Positions 36,098-44,296 of a stretch of DNA of 64,000 nt are shown one piece after another; position 1 is the stretch's first letter; every line of letters begins with the position of its first letter. The stretch comes from Streptomyces chartreusis NRRL 3882 (GTDB lineage Bacteria; Actinomycetota; Actinomycetes; Streptomycetales; Streptomycetaceae), in NCBI RefSeq assembly GCF_900236475.1, contig NZ_LT963352.1, positions 6,514,001-6,578,000 of the forward strand, in the 5' to 3' direction. The position numbers and the translations under genes were made by a program. The notes under the pieces are model-generated. The model was not told the origin of the DNA and made no database searches. It saw only the letters and a program-made list of their open reading frames with translations.

Positions 36098-37608
36098 GCG
36101 GAAGCGTCTGGCTGCCCCCGGGTTCCCGCCCGGACACCCTCCCGGGTATTCCCCGGCAGCGCACTCCCAGCTGGGCCCAGCCCGACCCGGTCGACGAACT
36201 CGCCGTCCGCCTGGAGGACTTCATAGCCGCGGCCGTCCACCCGGACGAGATAGCCGCCCTGCTGGAGTCCGACGGCCTCTCCGACGACCAGATACGCAGG
36301 CGGTACGGCGTGAAGAACTCCTTCGCGCTCGCCGAGACCCTCTACGAACGCGTCGAGCGCCGCTACCCCGAGCCCGACGGCCCGGTCCACGACCCCTGGC
36401 GGATCGGCTTGCTCGGTTGTCTGCTGCGCGGTGTCGTCTTCGCCCTGCCCGGCCTCGCCTACGTCCTCGGCGCACCCCTGTTCACCGGCCCGGGCGACTT
36501 CGGCCTCCCCGCGGGCACGGTCCCGCTCCTGGCCGGGGCTCTGTGCGGCTGGACGTGGAACCAGGGGCTCGCCCACCGGGCGTACGCCTGGCTGGGGCTG
36601 GGCGACCGGATGGCCGCCCGGCGCGCCCTGCTGGTCGGCGCCCCGGCCGGCGCGCTGCTCGGCTCCCTGGTCGCCCTGGCGTGCGCGGGCGGCGCCGCCC
36701 CGGCCGTGGTCGCCTTCGCCGCCGGGCAGTCCTGCTACCTGGCGGCGGCGACCGTCCTGCTGGTGATGGGCCGCGAACGGCTTCTGCTCATCGCGCTGGC
36801 GCCCATGGCGATGGGCGCGGTCCTGTCCCTGGTCGACCCGCTGCCCGAGGCCGCGAGCCTGGCCCTGCTGCTGGGCTCCCTGGCGGCGGTGGCGGTGCTC
36901 GGGCTGCGCGAAGTGGCGCCCGCCCTCAGGGAACCGGGCGAGGACGGCTGGAGCGCCGGCCTCGTCGCCCTGCTGCCCTTCGGCGGGTTCGGCACGACCC
37001 CCGCGCACCGGCGCCCCGCCGGACCCCGGCTCACGGGCTCCCTGCCGTACGCGCTGTTCGGGCTCGGCACCGGCGTCCTCGTGCTGTACGCGGCGCTCGG
37101 CGACGCCCTCGCCGGCGAGGAGCACAGCGCGGTCGCCGCGCCCGCCGCCGTGGCACTCACCCTCAGCATGGGCCCCGCCGAGTGGCTGCTGTACCGCTTC
37201 CGCAGCGACAGCCTCGCCGGACTGCGCTCCAGCGGCACCGCCCGGGACTTCCGGCGGACCACCGCCTCGACGGTCGTCCAGTGCCTGGCCGCCTATCTCG
37301 CCGCGCTGCTCGCGCTGAGCCTGGCCGTCTCCGCCCTGTGGCCGCACTCCCCGGTCCCGGGCGGCGTCCGGCTGGCCGGACTGCTCCTGCTGGGCGTGGT
37401 CCTGTGGACGGGCCTGCTGCTCCAGTCGTTCGGCGCGGTGACCGGCGCTACGGCGGTGTGCTGCGCCGCGGCGCTCGCCCAGACCCTGCTCCTCGCCACC
37501 CGCACCGGCGATCCGCACCTGGCCGGTGCGGCCGTCTACGGCACGGCGGCCATCGTCCAGGCAGCCCTGGTGTGCGCCCTGCTGGGAAGGGCAACCGCCC
37601 ACCGATGA
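36094..37608 (+). CDS. polytopic membrane protein, candidate exopolysaccharide exporter
   Basis: 504 residues. A cytosolic N-terminus of ~105 residues (LEDFIAAAVHPDEIAALLESDGLSDDQIRRRYG, a helix-turn-helix-like stretch) precedes about a dozen hydrophobic helices with few charges. Membrane topology and position fit a flippase-like exporter, the place PelG takes in Pel operons, but I see no clear MATE/MVF signature. The GTG at 36094 overlaps the pelF stop (GTGA), and its own stop overlaps the next ATG. Could instead be a membrane scaffold for PelF. Confidence 0.75.
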   Translation: MSGSVWLPPGSRPDTLPGIPRQRTPSWAQPDPVDELAVRLEDFIAAAVHPDEIAALLESDGLSDDQIRRRYGVKNSFALAETLYERVERRYPEPDGPVHDPWRIGLLGCLLRGVVFALPGLAYVLGAPLFTGPGDFGLPAGTVPLLAGALCGWTWNQGLAHRAYAWLGLGDRMAARRALLVGAPAGALLGSLVALACAGGAAPAVVAFAAGQSCYLAAATVLLVMGRERLLLIALAPMAMGAVLSLVDPLPEAASLALLLGSLAAVAVLGLREVAPALREPGEDGWSAGLVALLPFGGFGTTPAHRRPAGPRLTGSLPYALFGLGTGVLVLYAALGDALAGEEHSAVAAPAAVALTLSMGPAEWLLYRFRSDSLAGLRSSGTARDFRRTTASTVVQCLAAYLAALLALSLAVSALWPHSPVPGGVRLAGLLLLGVVLWTGLLLQSFGAVTGATAVCCAAALAQTLLLATRTGDPHLAGAAVYGTAAIVQAALVCALLGRATAHR

Positions 37609-38264
37609 ACACTCTCCTGGTCCCCTACTACGAGCACCCGTCCGCCCGCCCCGCCGAATGGGACGCGATCGTCGCGGCAGCGCCCCGCCTCTACGGGGTC
37701 GTCCTCAACCCGGCCAGCGGCCCCGGCGACCGCCCCGACGAGGCCTTCGCCGGGGTCGCCGCCCGGTTGAAGGCGGCGGGTGTCCGGGTGCTCGGGTACA
37801 CCGACACCGACTACGGCCGCCGCGCCGCCCCGGACGTCCTCCGTGACCTCACCCGGCACCGCGACTGGTACGGCACCGACGGCGCCTTCCTCGACCAGGT
37901 CCCCTCCGGGCCCGAGCAGTTCGAGCACTACCAGAAGCTGGCCGTCGCCGCCTGGGGCGTCGGCTGCGGCACCCTCGTCCTCAACCACGGCACGGCACCG
38001 CACCCCTGCTACGCCCGCATCGCCGACGTCCTCGTCACCTTCGAGGGCACCTGGGCGTCCTACCGCGCCCTGCCTCCCCAGCCCCGGCCCGGCGACAGCG
38101 GGGTACGGCTGTGCCACCTGGTGTACGGCGTGCCGCCCGGCGCAGACCCCGAGGTCCTGGCGCGGGAGAGGGGCGCGGCGGTGCACTGCGCGGTGCCCGG
38201 AACCGGAGATCATCCCTGGGGCACACTGCCGTACACCCTGCACAACCCGGAGAACGCCCCGTGA
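37605..38264 (+). CDS. spherulin-4-family protein (GH135/Sph3-like)
   Basis: 219 residues. LYGVVLNPASGPGDRPD (residues 29-45), RVLGYTDTDYGRR (61-73) and the GAFLDQV segment (93-99) mark the spherulin 4 TIM barrel; fungal Sph3 (GH135) cuts galactosaminogalactan. Where Sph3-type enzymes show an Asp-Glu pair, this protein has Asp97-Gln98; the later acidic residue of LVTFEGTW is Glu147. Activity is thus uncertain. It has no signal peptide, so it acts in the cytosol or is exported otherwise. ATGA and GTGA overlaps join it to both neighbours. Confidence 0.82.
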   Translation: MNTLLVPYYEHPSARPAEWDAIVAAAPRLYGVVLNPASGPGDRPDEAFAGVAARLKAAGVRVLGYTDTDYGRRAAPDVLRDLTRHRDWYGTDGAFLDQVPSGPEQFEHYQKLAVAAWGVGCGTLVLNHGTAPHPCYARIADVLVTFEGTWASYRALPPQPRPGDSGVRLCHLVYGVPPGADPEVLARERGAAVHCAVPGTGDHPWGTLPYTLHNPENAP

Positions 38265-39037
38265 GAAGCCCCCTGCTCGCCGCCCTGCTCGTCCTGCTGC
38301 TCGCGGGCTGTACCCAGGGCCCCGACGACAAGCCCGGCCCCCGCTGGCAGCCGCGCCCCGGCACCGCCTGGCAGTGGCAGCTCAGCGGCCGGCTGGACAC
38401 CTCCGTCGACGTGCCGGTCTACGACATCGACGGCTTCGACCACTCCGAGGCCACCGTCGCCCGGCTGCACCGTGAGGACCGCAAGGTCATCTGCTACCTG
38501 TCCACCGGCGCCTGGGAGGAGTTCCGCCCGGACGCGAAGAAGTTCCCGAAGCCGGTCCTCGGCCGGGGCAACGGCTGGGAGGGCGAACGCTGGCTCGACA
38601 TCCGCCGCACCGACGTCCTGGAGCCGATCATGGCGGCCCGTCTGGACATGTGCCGCGACAAGGGCTTCGACGCGGTGGAGCCCGACAACATGGACGGCTA
38701 CCGCAACGACACGGGCTTCCCGCTGACCGCCGCCGACCAGCTCCGCTACAACCGCCTGATCGCCCGACTGGCCCACGACCGGGGTCTGGCCGTCGGCCTG
38801 AAGAACGACCTGGACCAGATCCCGGAGCTGGTCGGTGACTTCGACTTCGCGGTCAACGAACAGTGCGCCCAGTACGGCGAGTGCGGGGCCCTGAAGCCCT
38901 TCGTCGAGGCGGGCAAGGCGGTCTTCCACGTCGAGTACGAGGTGCCCACCGGCCGCTTCTGCGCCGAGTCCCGCCGCCTGCGCTTGAGCTCACTGCTCAA
39001 GAAGTACGAACTAGGGGCGTGGCGGCGGGCGTGCTGA
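38261..39037 (+). CDS. GH114-type endo-alpha-1,4-polygalactosaminidase lipoprotein
   Basis: 258 residues. A lipobox LLAGC at ~16-20 makes it a surface lipoprotein. The GH114 barrel includes VYDIDGFDHS, KVICYLSTGAWEEFRPD, the signature VEPDNMDGY, VGLKNDLDQIPEL and NEQCAQYGEC, ending WRRAC. Known members cut galactosamine-rich polymers (fungal Ega3, Pseudomonas enzyme). A surface hydrolase would trim or release the polymer made by the PelF-like enzyme. GTG 38261 overlaps the previous stop. Confidence 0.88.
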   Translation: MRSPLLAALLVLLLAGCTQGPDDKPGPRWQPRPGTAWQWQLSGRLDTSVDVPVYDIDGFDHSEATVARLHREDRKVICYLSTGAWEEFRPDAKKFPKPVLGRGNGWEGERWLDIRRTDVLEPIMAARLDMCRDKGFDAVEPDNMDGYRNDTGFPLTAADQLRYNRLIARLAHDRGLAVGLKNDLDQIPELVGDFDFAVNEQCAQYGECGALKPFVEAGKAVFHVEYEVPTGRFCAESRRLRLSSLLKKYELGAWRRAC

Positions 39038-39332
39038 GCCCGAGCCCGGTGACCGCCGTGCCCGCCACCGGGTCGGCGAGGGAACGCCGGCTGGGGGCCA
39101 GGACCGGCAGCGCGTTCAGCACAGCACAAAGGCCACGGCGTACACGGCGACGTCCGCCGCGGTGGTGACGGCGGCCCGCCGCGCGGCCCTGACCCCGCGC
39201 GGCAGGTTCGGGGTGACCTTCAGCCCGACCAGGGCCTTGCCGATCGTCCTCCCGGCCAGGGCCGGACACACCCACTGGTAGAGGAACACGGAGCGCGGCG
39301 AGCGCCGTGGCGGCACGGCGCAGCTTCGGCAT
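39038..39332 (-). pseudogene. remnant of an RDD-family membrane protein gene
   Basis: Two minus-strand frames each hold part of an RDD protein. One reads FLYQWVCPALAGRTIGKALVGLKVTP ... VTTAADVAVYAVAFVLC and stops at 39116; the other resumes with VLNALPVLAPSRRSLADPVAGTAVTG. A frameshift separates them, and the first helix with the RDD residues is missing upstream. It fills the space between the exopolysaccharide operon and cobS (39038-39440) and also blurs into the end of the GH114 gene. Confidence 0.65.
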
Positions 39333-39440
39333 GAACGTCCCCCGATCACTTGTGTGTTCCGGGGCAGGAAGCCAGCGGCTGGGCGGTCCGGGCAGGAGGG
39401 GGACGAGGAGATCGTTTCCGCCCGGTGACAGAAGTCCGGC

Positions 39441-40223
39441 TCAGCCCAGCGCCAGGACGACCAGCGCCGTGGTCGCCGCCGTCTCGGCGAGGCCGCCGAA
39501 CACGTCCCCGGTGATCCCGCCGAAGCGGCGCGTACAGTGCCGCAGGAGCGCTTCGGCGGCGGCCAGCGAGAGCAGGACCGCGAGCACGGTACGGGCGACG
39601 TCGTACGGCCCGAAGACGGCGGCGACCGCTGCCGCCGCGCCCGTGACGGCGACGCCGGCGAGCAGCGCTCCGCGCACCGGCACCACACCCGCCACCGCCG
39701 CGCCCAGCCCCTCCGGCCGCGCCGCGGGCACCCGGGCCCGGGCCGCGAGGGTCAGGGCCAGCCGGGCGACCGTCGCGGAGACGACGGCGGCGCACGCGCC
39801 CCGGGCCCAGGAGGCGTCGTAGGCCTGGGCGAGCGCGGCGACCTGCGCGAGCAGGGCGAGGACGAGGGTGAGGACCCCGAACGGCCCGATGTCCGACTGC
39901 TTCATGATCCGCAGGGCGTCCTCGGCGGGCTTGCCGCTGCCCAGGCCGTCGGCGGTGTCCGCGAGCCCGTCGAGGTGCAGCCCCCGGGTCAGGACGGCGG
40001 GGACGGCGACGGTGGCCACGGCGGCGAGCGGTCCCCCCGCACCGAGGAACAGCAGCCCCAGCCCGACGGCGGCGGCAGCGGCACCGACCGCGAGCCCGGC
40101 CAGCGGAGCGCACAGCATGCCGCCGCGCGCGGCCTCCCGGTCCCACCGGGTCACCCGGACCGGGAACACCGTGAGGGTGCCGAAGGAGAAGCGGAGAGCG
40201 TCGAGCGGCGAGGTTCTGGGCAC
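39441..40223 (-). CDS. cobS: adenosylcobinamide-GDP ribazoletransferase (cobalamin synthase)
   Basis: 260 residues, ~6 membrane helices. It joins adenosylcobinamide-GDP and alpha-ribazole at the membrane in the last step of cobalamin assembly. LHLDGLADTADGLGSGKPAEDALRIMKQSDIGPFGV is the conserved acidic region that binds metal and substrate. GTG 40223 starts MPRTSPLDALRFSFGTLTVFPV. CobT and CobU, the other nucleotide-loop enzymes, lie 2-5 kb away in the same direction. Confidence 0.94.
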   Translation of the reverse strand: MPRTSPLDALRFSFGTLTVFPVRVTRWDREAARGGMLCAPLAGLAVGAAAAAVGLGLLFLGAGGPLAAVATVAVPAVLTRGLHLDGLADTADGLGSGKPAEDALRIMKQSDIGPFGVLTLVLALLAQVAALAQAYDASWARGACAAVVSATVARLALTLAARARVPAARPEGLGAAVAGVVPVRGALLAGVAVTGAAAAVAAVFGPYDVARTVLAVLLSLAAAEALLRHCTRRFGGITGDVFGGLAETAATTALVVLALG

Positions 40224-40283
40224 CGGCGCAGGCTACCCGCCGGTCAGAAGAGCGGATGCGGTGGCCGAGGATAAAGTTCACAT

Positions 40284-41048
40284 ATGGGATGGCTGGAGCG
40301 GAACATCATCGAACCCGGCAAGCTGCCGCTGCTCCTCGCCCTCGTCTCCTTCGTGCTGACCTTCCTGATCACCCGGGGCATCACCCGCCTCATCCGCGCG
40401 GGCAAGGGCCCCTTCCGCAACGTCAGCAGCAGCAGCGGAGTCCACGTCCACCACGTGGTCCCCGGGGTCATCCTGACGATCGCCGGCGGCTTCGGCGCGG
40501 TCGCCGGTGGCCAGCACGGCTTCGGCTCGGGGCTGAGCGCGGTGATCTTCGGCATCGGGGCGGGCCTCGTCCTCGACGAGTTCGCCCTGGTCCTGCACCT
40601 GGCCGACGTCTACTGGACCGAGGCCGGCCGCAAGAGCGTCGAGATGGTCGTCCTCACCGCCTCCCTCGTCGGACTGCTCCTGATCGGCTTCTCGCCCCTG
40701 GGTGTCAACGACCTCTCGGACGACCAGCAGCAGAACCGCGCCGCCGTGATCGTGAACATCGTGGTGAACTTCGTCTTCGCCCTCATCGCCCTGTTCAAGG
40801 GCAAGACCCGCCTCGCGGTCTTCGGCGTGATCGTCCCCGTCATCGCCCTGATCGGCGCCGTACGGCTGGCCCGCCCCGGCTCCTACTGGGCCAAGCGCTT
40901 CTACCGGCGCCGGCCCCGCGCCCGCGCCAAGTCCGGCCTGCGGGCCTACCACCACGACCGGCGCTGGCTGGGCCCCCGGCGCGCGTTCCAGGACTGGATC
41001 GGCGGCGCGCCCGATCCCCAGCCGACCCGGTCCCTCGAACACCACTGA
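40284..41048 (+). CDS. conserved membrane protein with a histidine cluster
   Basis: 254 residues. About six to seven hydrophobic helices; between the first two is SSGVHVHHVVPG (His54, 56, 57), repeated by His in QHGFGSG and the acidic DEFALVLHLADVYWT. The combination suggests a metal site inside the membrane region, but no known enzyme family is recognised. The C-terminal ~40 residues are basic. Its last ~209 bases overlap the end of the convergent gene at 40840. Confidence 0.8.
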   Translation: MGWLERNIIEPGKLPLLLALVSFVLTFLITRGITRLIRAGKGPFRNVSSSSGVHVHHVVPGVILTIAGGFGAVAGGQHGFGSGLSAVIFGIGAGLVLDEFALVLHLADVYWTEAGRKSVEMVVLTASLVGLLLIGFSPLGVNDLSDDQQQNRAAVIVNIVVNFVFALIALFKGKTRLAVFGVIVPVIALIGAVRLARPGSYWAKRFYRRRPRARAKSGLRAYHHDRRWLGPRRAFQDWIGGAPDPQPTRSLEHH

Positions 41049-41697
41049 CCCGCCGCCGGCGCACCGCGCCGACCGCGCACACCACCAGCACGGCCGCGAT
41101 CGCCGCCAGGTGCTCCTTGCCCGCCAGGTTCTCCTTCACGGCGACCTCGGCCACCATCGCCACGATCACCGCCCCCGCCGTGACGTACGCGCGGTAGCGG
41201 CATCCCAGGTAGACGGCCAGTCCCACCACGGCCGCCGACGGCCCGGTGTCCACGACCAGCGCGTCCGAGGCGGGCAGGCCGAGCGGGGCGTCCGGGCCCA
41301 GCCAGATGCCCAGACGGGCGTACAGCGTGCCCGCGAGCGTCGCGACGTACGCGATGAACAGCGCCCGCCGCCGGCCCAGGCAGAGCTCCGCGACGCCGAA
41401 CACCAGCAGGATCTGCACCAGCGCGCCCCACACCGGCAGGTCCAGCGCGGGCACGAACAGCGACAGCGGCGTCCGCAGGAGCGCGAGCCACAGCGGGTCC
41501 TCGGCCCGTACCGCCCCGATGTCCTGCACGAACCGGTAGCCCCACGCCTCGTTGTGCACCAAGTGCAGCGCGGCCGTGAGACACACGGCCGCCACCGCCA
41601 TCGGCACGGCCCGCAGGCGCCGCTCCCGCAGCGGCCCGCGCACGGCCGTGTACAGCGGCCCCCATTCGGCACGAGCCCAGCGGGCGAGCGTGGTCAT
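40840..41697 (-). CDS. rhomboid-like membrane protein with a read-through tail
   Basis: 285 residues. Five or six membrane helices; VDTGPSAAVVGLAVYLG (Gly-x-Ser) and GKEHLAAIAAVL (His) stand where rhomboid proteases have their Ser-His dyad, so it is a diverged rhomboid. After the last helix (~residue 215) the sequence turns into Arg/Gly/Ser/Pro-rich noise that is antisense to the gene at 40284. The stop codon has probably been lost recently, or the real end differs. It follows the cobT end in the same direction. Confidence 0.65.
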   Translation of the reverse strand: MTTLARWARAEWGPLYTAVRGPLRERRLRAVPMAVAAVCLTAALHLVHNEAWGYRFVQDIGAVRAEDPLWLALLRTPLSLFVPALDLPVWGALVQILLVFGVAELCLGRRRALFIAYVATLAGTLYARLGIWLGPDAPLGLPASDALVVDTGPSAAVVGLAVYLGCRYRAYVTAGAVIVAMVAEVAVKENLAGKEHLAAIAAVLVVCAVGAVRRRRVSGVRGTGSAGDRARRRSSPGTRAGGPASAGRGGRPAGRTWRGRGAGAGRSAWPSRSRGGPAVRRRSGR

Positions 41698-41838
41698 CGG
41701 GTCGTCCTCGTCCGGATGTCGGTACGTCAGCGGGTGTGCGCGGTGCCTGTGGCTCAGTCAAACCGGCACCACACGCGAAGACCGACCGGAACGGGACGAA
41801 GTTGAGCCAGGTGTGCGTGACCTGGATCTCCCGGAACG

Positions 41839-42948
41839 CTACTGCTCGGTGGGAACCCCGGAGGCCCCGGACGCCTCGGGGCTCTCCGGCTCCTCGGACT
41901 CCTTCGGCTTCTCGGGCAGCTCCGCCGCCAGCGCGGCCGCCGCCTGCACCAGGGGCAGTGCGAGCAGGCCGCCCGCGCCCTCGCCGACGGTCACGCCCTG
42001 GGTCAGCAGCGGCTCCAGGGCCATCCGGTCCAGCGCCTTGGCCTGCCCGGGCTCGCCGCTGTCGTGCGCGGCCAGCCACCAGTCCGGTGCCCGGAACGCG
42101 ATCCGCTGCCCGACCAGCGCGCACGCGGCCGTCACGACCCCGTCGAGCACCACCGGCAGCTTCCGCACCGCGCTCTGGAGCAGGAAGCCCGTCATGGCGG
42201 CGAGGTCGGCCCCGCCCACCGCCGCCAGCAGTTGCAACTGGTCCCCGAGCACCGGCCGGGCGCGGCGCAGCGCGTCGCGGATCGCCGCGCACTTGCGCAT
42301 CCACGCCAGGTCGTCGATCGCCAGCCCGCCCCGGCCGGTGACGACCGACGCGTCGACCCCGCACAGCGCCGCGACCAGCACGCCGGCCGCCGTGGTCCCG
42401 CCGACGCTCACATCGCCGAGCACCACCAGATCCGTACCGGAGTCGGCCTCCTCGTCGGCCACCGCGACCCCGGCCCGGAACGCCGCCTCGGCCTCCTCCA
42501 GGGTCAGCGCGTCCTCGATGTCGATGCGCCCGCTGCCACGCCGCACCCGGTGCCGTACGACGTCCTCGGGCAGGGACTCGGGGTCGCAGTCCAGGGCCAT
42601 GTCGACGATCCGCACCGGCACGCCCAGCCGCCGCGCCAGCACCGACACGGGCCGGCCGCCCTCCAGCACCTCGCGCACCAGCTGCCCGGCGCCGCCCGCC
42701 GGCCGCGCGGAGACGCCCAGTTCGGCGACGCCGTGGTCACCGGCGAAGAGCACCACCCGCGGCCGTTCGATCGGCCGCACCGGCACGGCGGACTGCGCCG
42801 CCGCCAGCCACTCACCCAGGTCGTCCAGGCGGCCCAGCGACCCGGGCGGCACGATCTGCCGTTCCCGGCGCGCCTCGGCGTCACGGCGCACCCCGCCGTC
42901 CGGACGCTCGATCAGATCGGTGAAGTCGTCGAGATTAAGCGAGCTCAT
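41839..42948 (-). CDS. cobT: nicotinate-nucleotide-dimethylbenzimidazole phosphoribosyltransferase
   Basis: 369 residues. Makes alpha-ribazole phosphate from dimethylbenzimidazole for the cobalamin lower ligand. PPGSLGRLDDL, VVLFAGDHGVAELGVSA, LGDVSVGGTTAA and the GEGAGGLLAL end loop with the catalytic Glu are present. I start at ATG 42948 (MSSLNLDDFTDLIERP); the open frame upstream is not protein-like. The C-terminal ~25 residues are a Glu/Pro/Ser tail. No cobalamin riboswitch was seen upstream. Confidence 0.94.
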   Translation of the reverse strand: MSSLNLDDFTDLIERPDGGVRRDAEARRERQIVPPGSLGRLDDLGEWLAAAQSAVPVRPIERPRVVLFAGDHGVAELGVSARPAGGAGQLVREVLEGGRPVSVLARRLGVPVRIVDMALDCDPESLPEDVVRHRVRRGSGRIDIEDALTLEEAEAAFRAGVAVADEEADSGTDLVVLGDVSVGGTTAAGVLVAALCGVDASVVTGRGGLAIDDLAWMRKCAAIRDALRRARPVLGDQLQLLAAVGGADLAAMTGFLLQSAVRKLPVVLDGVVTAACALVGQRIAFRAPDWWLAAHDSGEPGQAKALDRMALEPLLTQGVTVGEGAGGLLALPLVQAAAALAAELPEKPKESEEPESPEASGASGVPTEQ

Positions 42949-43118
42949 TCGCCGAACAGTACCGGCACCGGTCGAACGGCACGGCGCCACATCGCGACTC
43001 CGCGGCGGCGACGTCGTTGCACCCGAGATGGGCATCCCATACGTTCCGTTTTGCAGCGGATTGTCATACGTGGTTCGACGGACGTCCCTGCGTACGCCCT
43101 CGCGCCCGGGAGCCGCCC

Positions 43119-44165
43119 ATGCCCGCACGTCCCGCCCCCTCGGCACCCCTCACCTCCCAAGCGACCACTCGGGTCCACGAGCCGCGCCGCGCGGACTGCC
43201 CCTGGTGCGGCTCCACCCGGCTGCGGAACCGGCTGCGCACCGGTGACCTGCGGCAGTACAAGCCGGGCAGCTTCACCGTCGACGAGTGCCGCGACTGCCG
43301 CCACACCTTCCAGAACCCCCGCCTCACCTCCGAAGGCCTCGCGCTCTACCACCGGACGGCCCGCGGAACGCCCCGGGACGTCGCGGCCGACACCCTCCTC
43401 GCCCTGCGCGGCAGCCGGCCCCGCCACCGCTCGGCCGCCCGCGCGATGCTGCGGTTCGGGGAGCCGGAGAGCTGGCTGGACGTGGGCACCGGCCACGCCC
43501 GTTTCCCCATGACGGCCCGGGAGTTCTTCCCCTACACCGCGTTCGACGGCCTGGACCCCACCCCGCGCGTGGTGCGCGCCCGCGCCGCCGACCGCGTCGA
43601 GGAGGCCCATGTGGGCCGCCTGACGGACCCCCGGATCTCGGCTCCCCTGCGCGGCCGCTACGACGTGGTCAGCATGCTCCACCACCTGGAGGGCACCCCC
43701 GACCCCCGCGCGGAACTCCACGCCGCCCTCGACGTCCTGCGCCCCGGCGGCCACCTGCTCATCGAGACCCTGAGCCCCCGCAGCCTGTTCGCCGCGCTAC
43801 TGGGCCGCTGGTGGCTCGCCTACGACCAGCCCCGCCATCTGCACCTGCTCCCCCCGCAGAACCTCCGTGCCGAACTGGAGGCGGCCGGCTGCACGATCGC
43901 CTTCCTGGACCACCGCCCCGTCCACATCCCCCACGACCTCGCGGGCGCCACGGCCCTGGCGCTCTCCCACGTCCTCCCCGCCCCCGACACCCCGTGGCGA
44001 GCGATCCCCCCGCCCCTGGCCCGTCAACACCTCCGAGAGGCCCTGCTCCGAGCGGGAATCCCCCTGGTGGCCCTGGCAGCGGTAGCGGACCACGTCCTGG
44101 CCCCCGTAGCCCGCCGCACCCGATTCGCGAACACTTACCGCTTGATTGCCAACAAACCCACTTAG
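43119..44165 (+). CDS. zinc-ribbon class I SAM-dependent methyltransferase
   Basis: 348 residues. CPWCGS (residues ~27-32) and CRDCRHTF form a four-Cys zinc ribbon. The methyltransferase core is WLDVGTGHARFPM, FDGLDPTP, DVVSMLHHLEGTPDP and LRPGGHLLIETLSP, with HLHLLPPQNLRAELE. This is the architecture of sugar or small-molecule methyltransferases (methyltransferase 23/6 type) found near polysaccharide genes. Substrate unknown. GGGAG precedes ATG 43119. Divergent from cobT. Confidence 0.85.
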   Translation: MPARPAPSAPLTSQATTRVHEPRRADCPWCGSTRLRNRLRTGDLRQYKPGSFTVDECRDCRHTFQNPRLTSEGLALYHRTARGTPRDVAADTLLALRGSRPRHRSAARAMLRFGEPESWLDVGTGHARFPMTAREFFPYTAFDGLDPTPRVVRARAADRVEEAHVGRLTDPRISAPLRGRYDVVSMLHHLEGTPDPRAELHAALDVLRPGGHLLIETLSPRSLFAALLGRWWLAYDQPRHLHLLPPQNLRAELEAAGCTIAFLDHRPVHIPHDLAGATALALSHVLPAPDTPWRAIPPPLARQHLREALLRAGIPLVALAAVADHVLAPVARRTRFANTYRLIANKPT

Positions 44166-44250
44166 CTGCGGGCAGTCGTGCCTCCCCCAAGCTCTTCGAG
44201 CAGGGGGTGCCCCCAGGCGGCACGGGTGGGCGCAGCGGCACCTCGTCGCG
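44165..44250. repeat. second dispersed repeat family, copy A with nested hairpin
   Basis: AGCTGCGGGCAGTCGTGCC, then a 34-base block at 44183-44216 containing CCCCCAAGCTC/GAGCAGGGGG arms, then GGCGGCACGGGTGGGCGC. Copy B at 48820 has no such block, so the hairpin has inserted into the older repeat. Confidence 0.7.
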
Positions 44251-44296
44251 CCGAGCTGCGCACCCACCCGGCCACAGCCCGGACGCCGCGCACCCT

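Noticed and set aside
42949-43118. A cobalamin riboswitch between cobT and the methyltransferase
   Set aside because: No B12-box-like core or the flanking conserved stems could be seen on either strand.
44165-44296. Repeats near 44.2 kb considered as a CRISPR array
   Set aside because: Only one complex palindromic unit is present, without regular direct repeats and spacers, and no cas gene is in the window.
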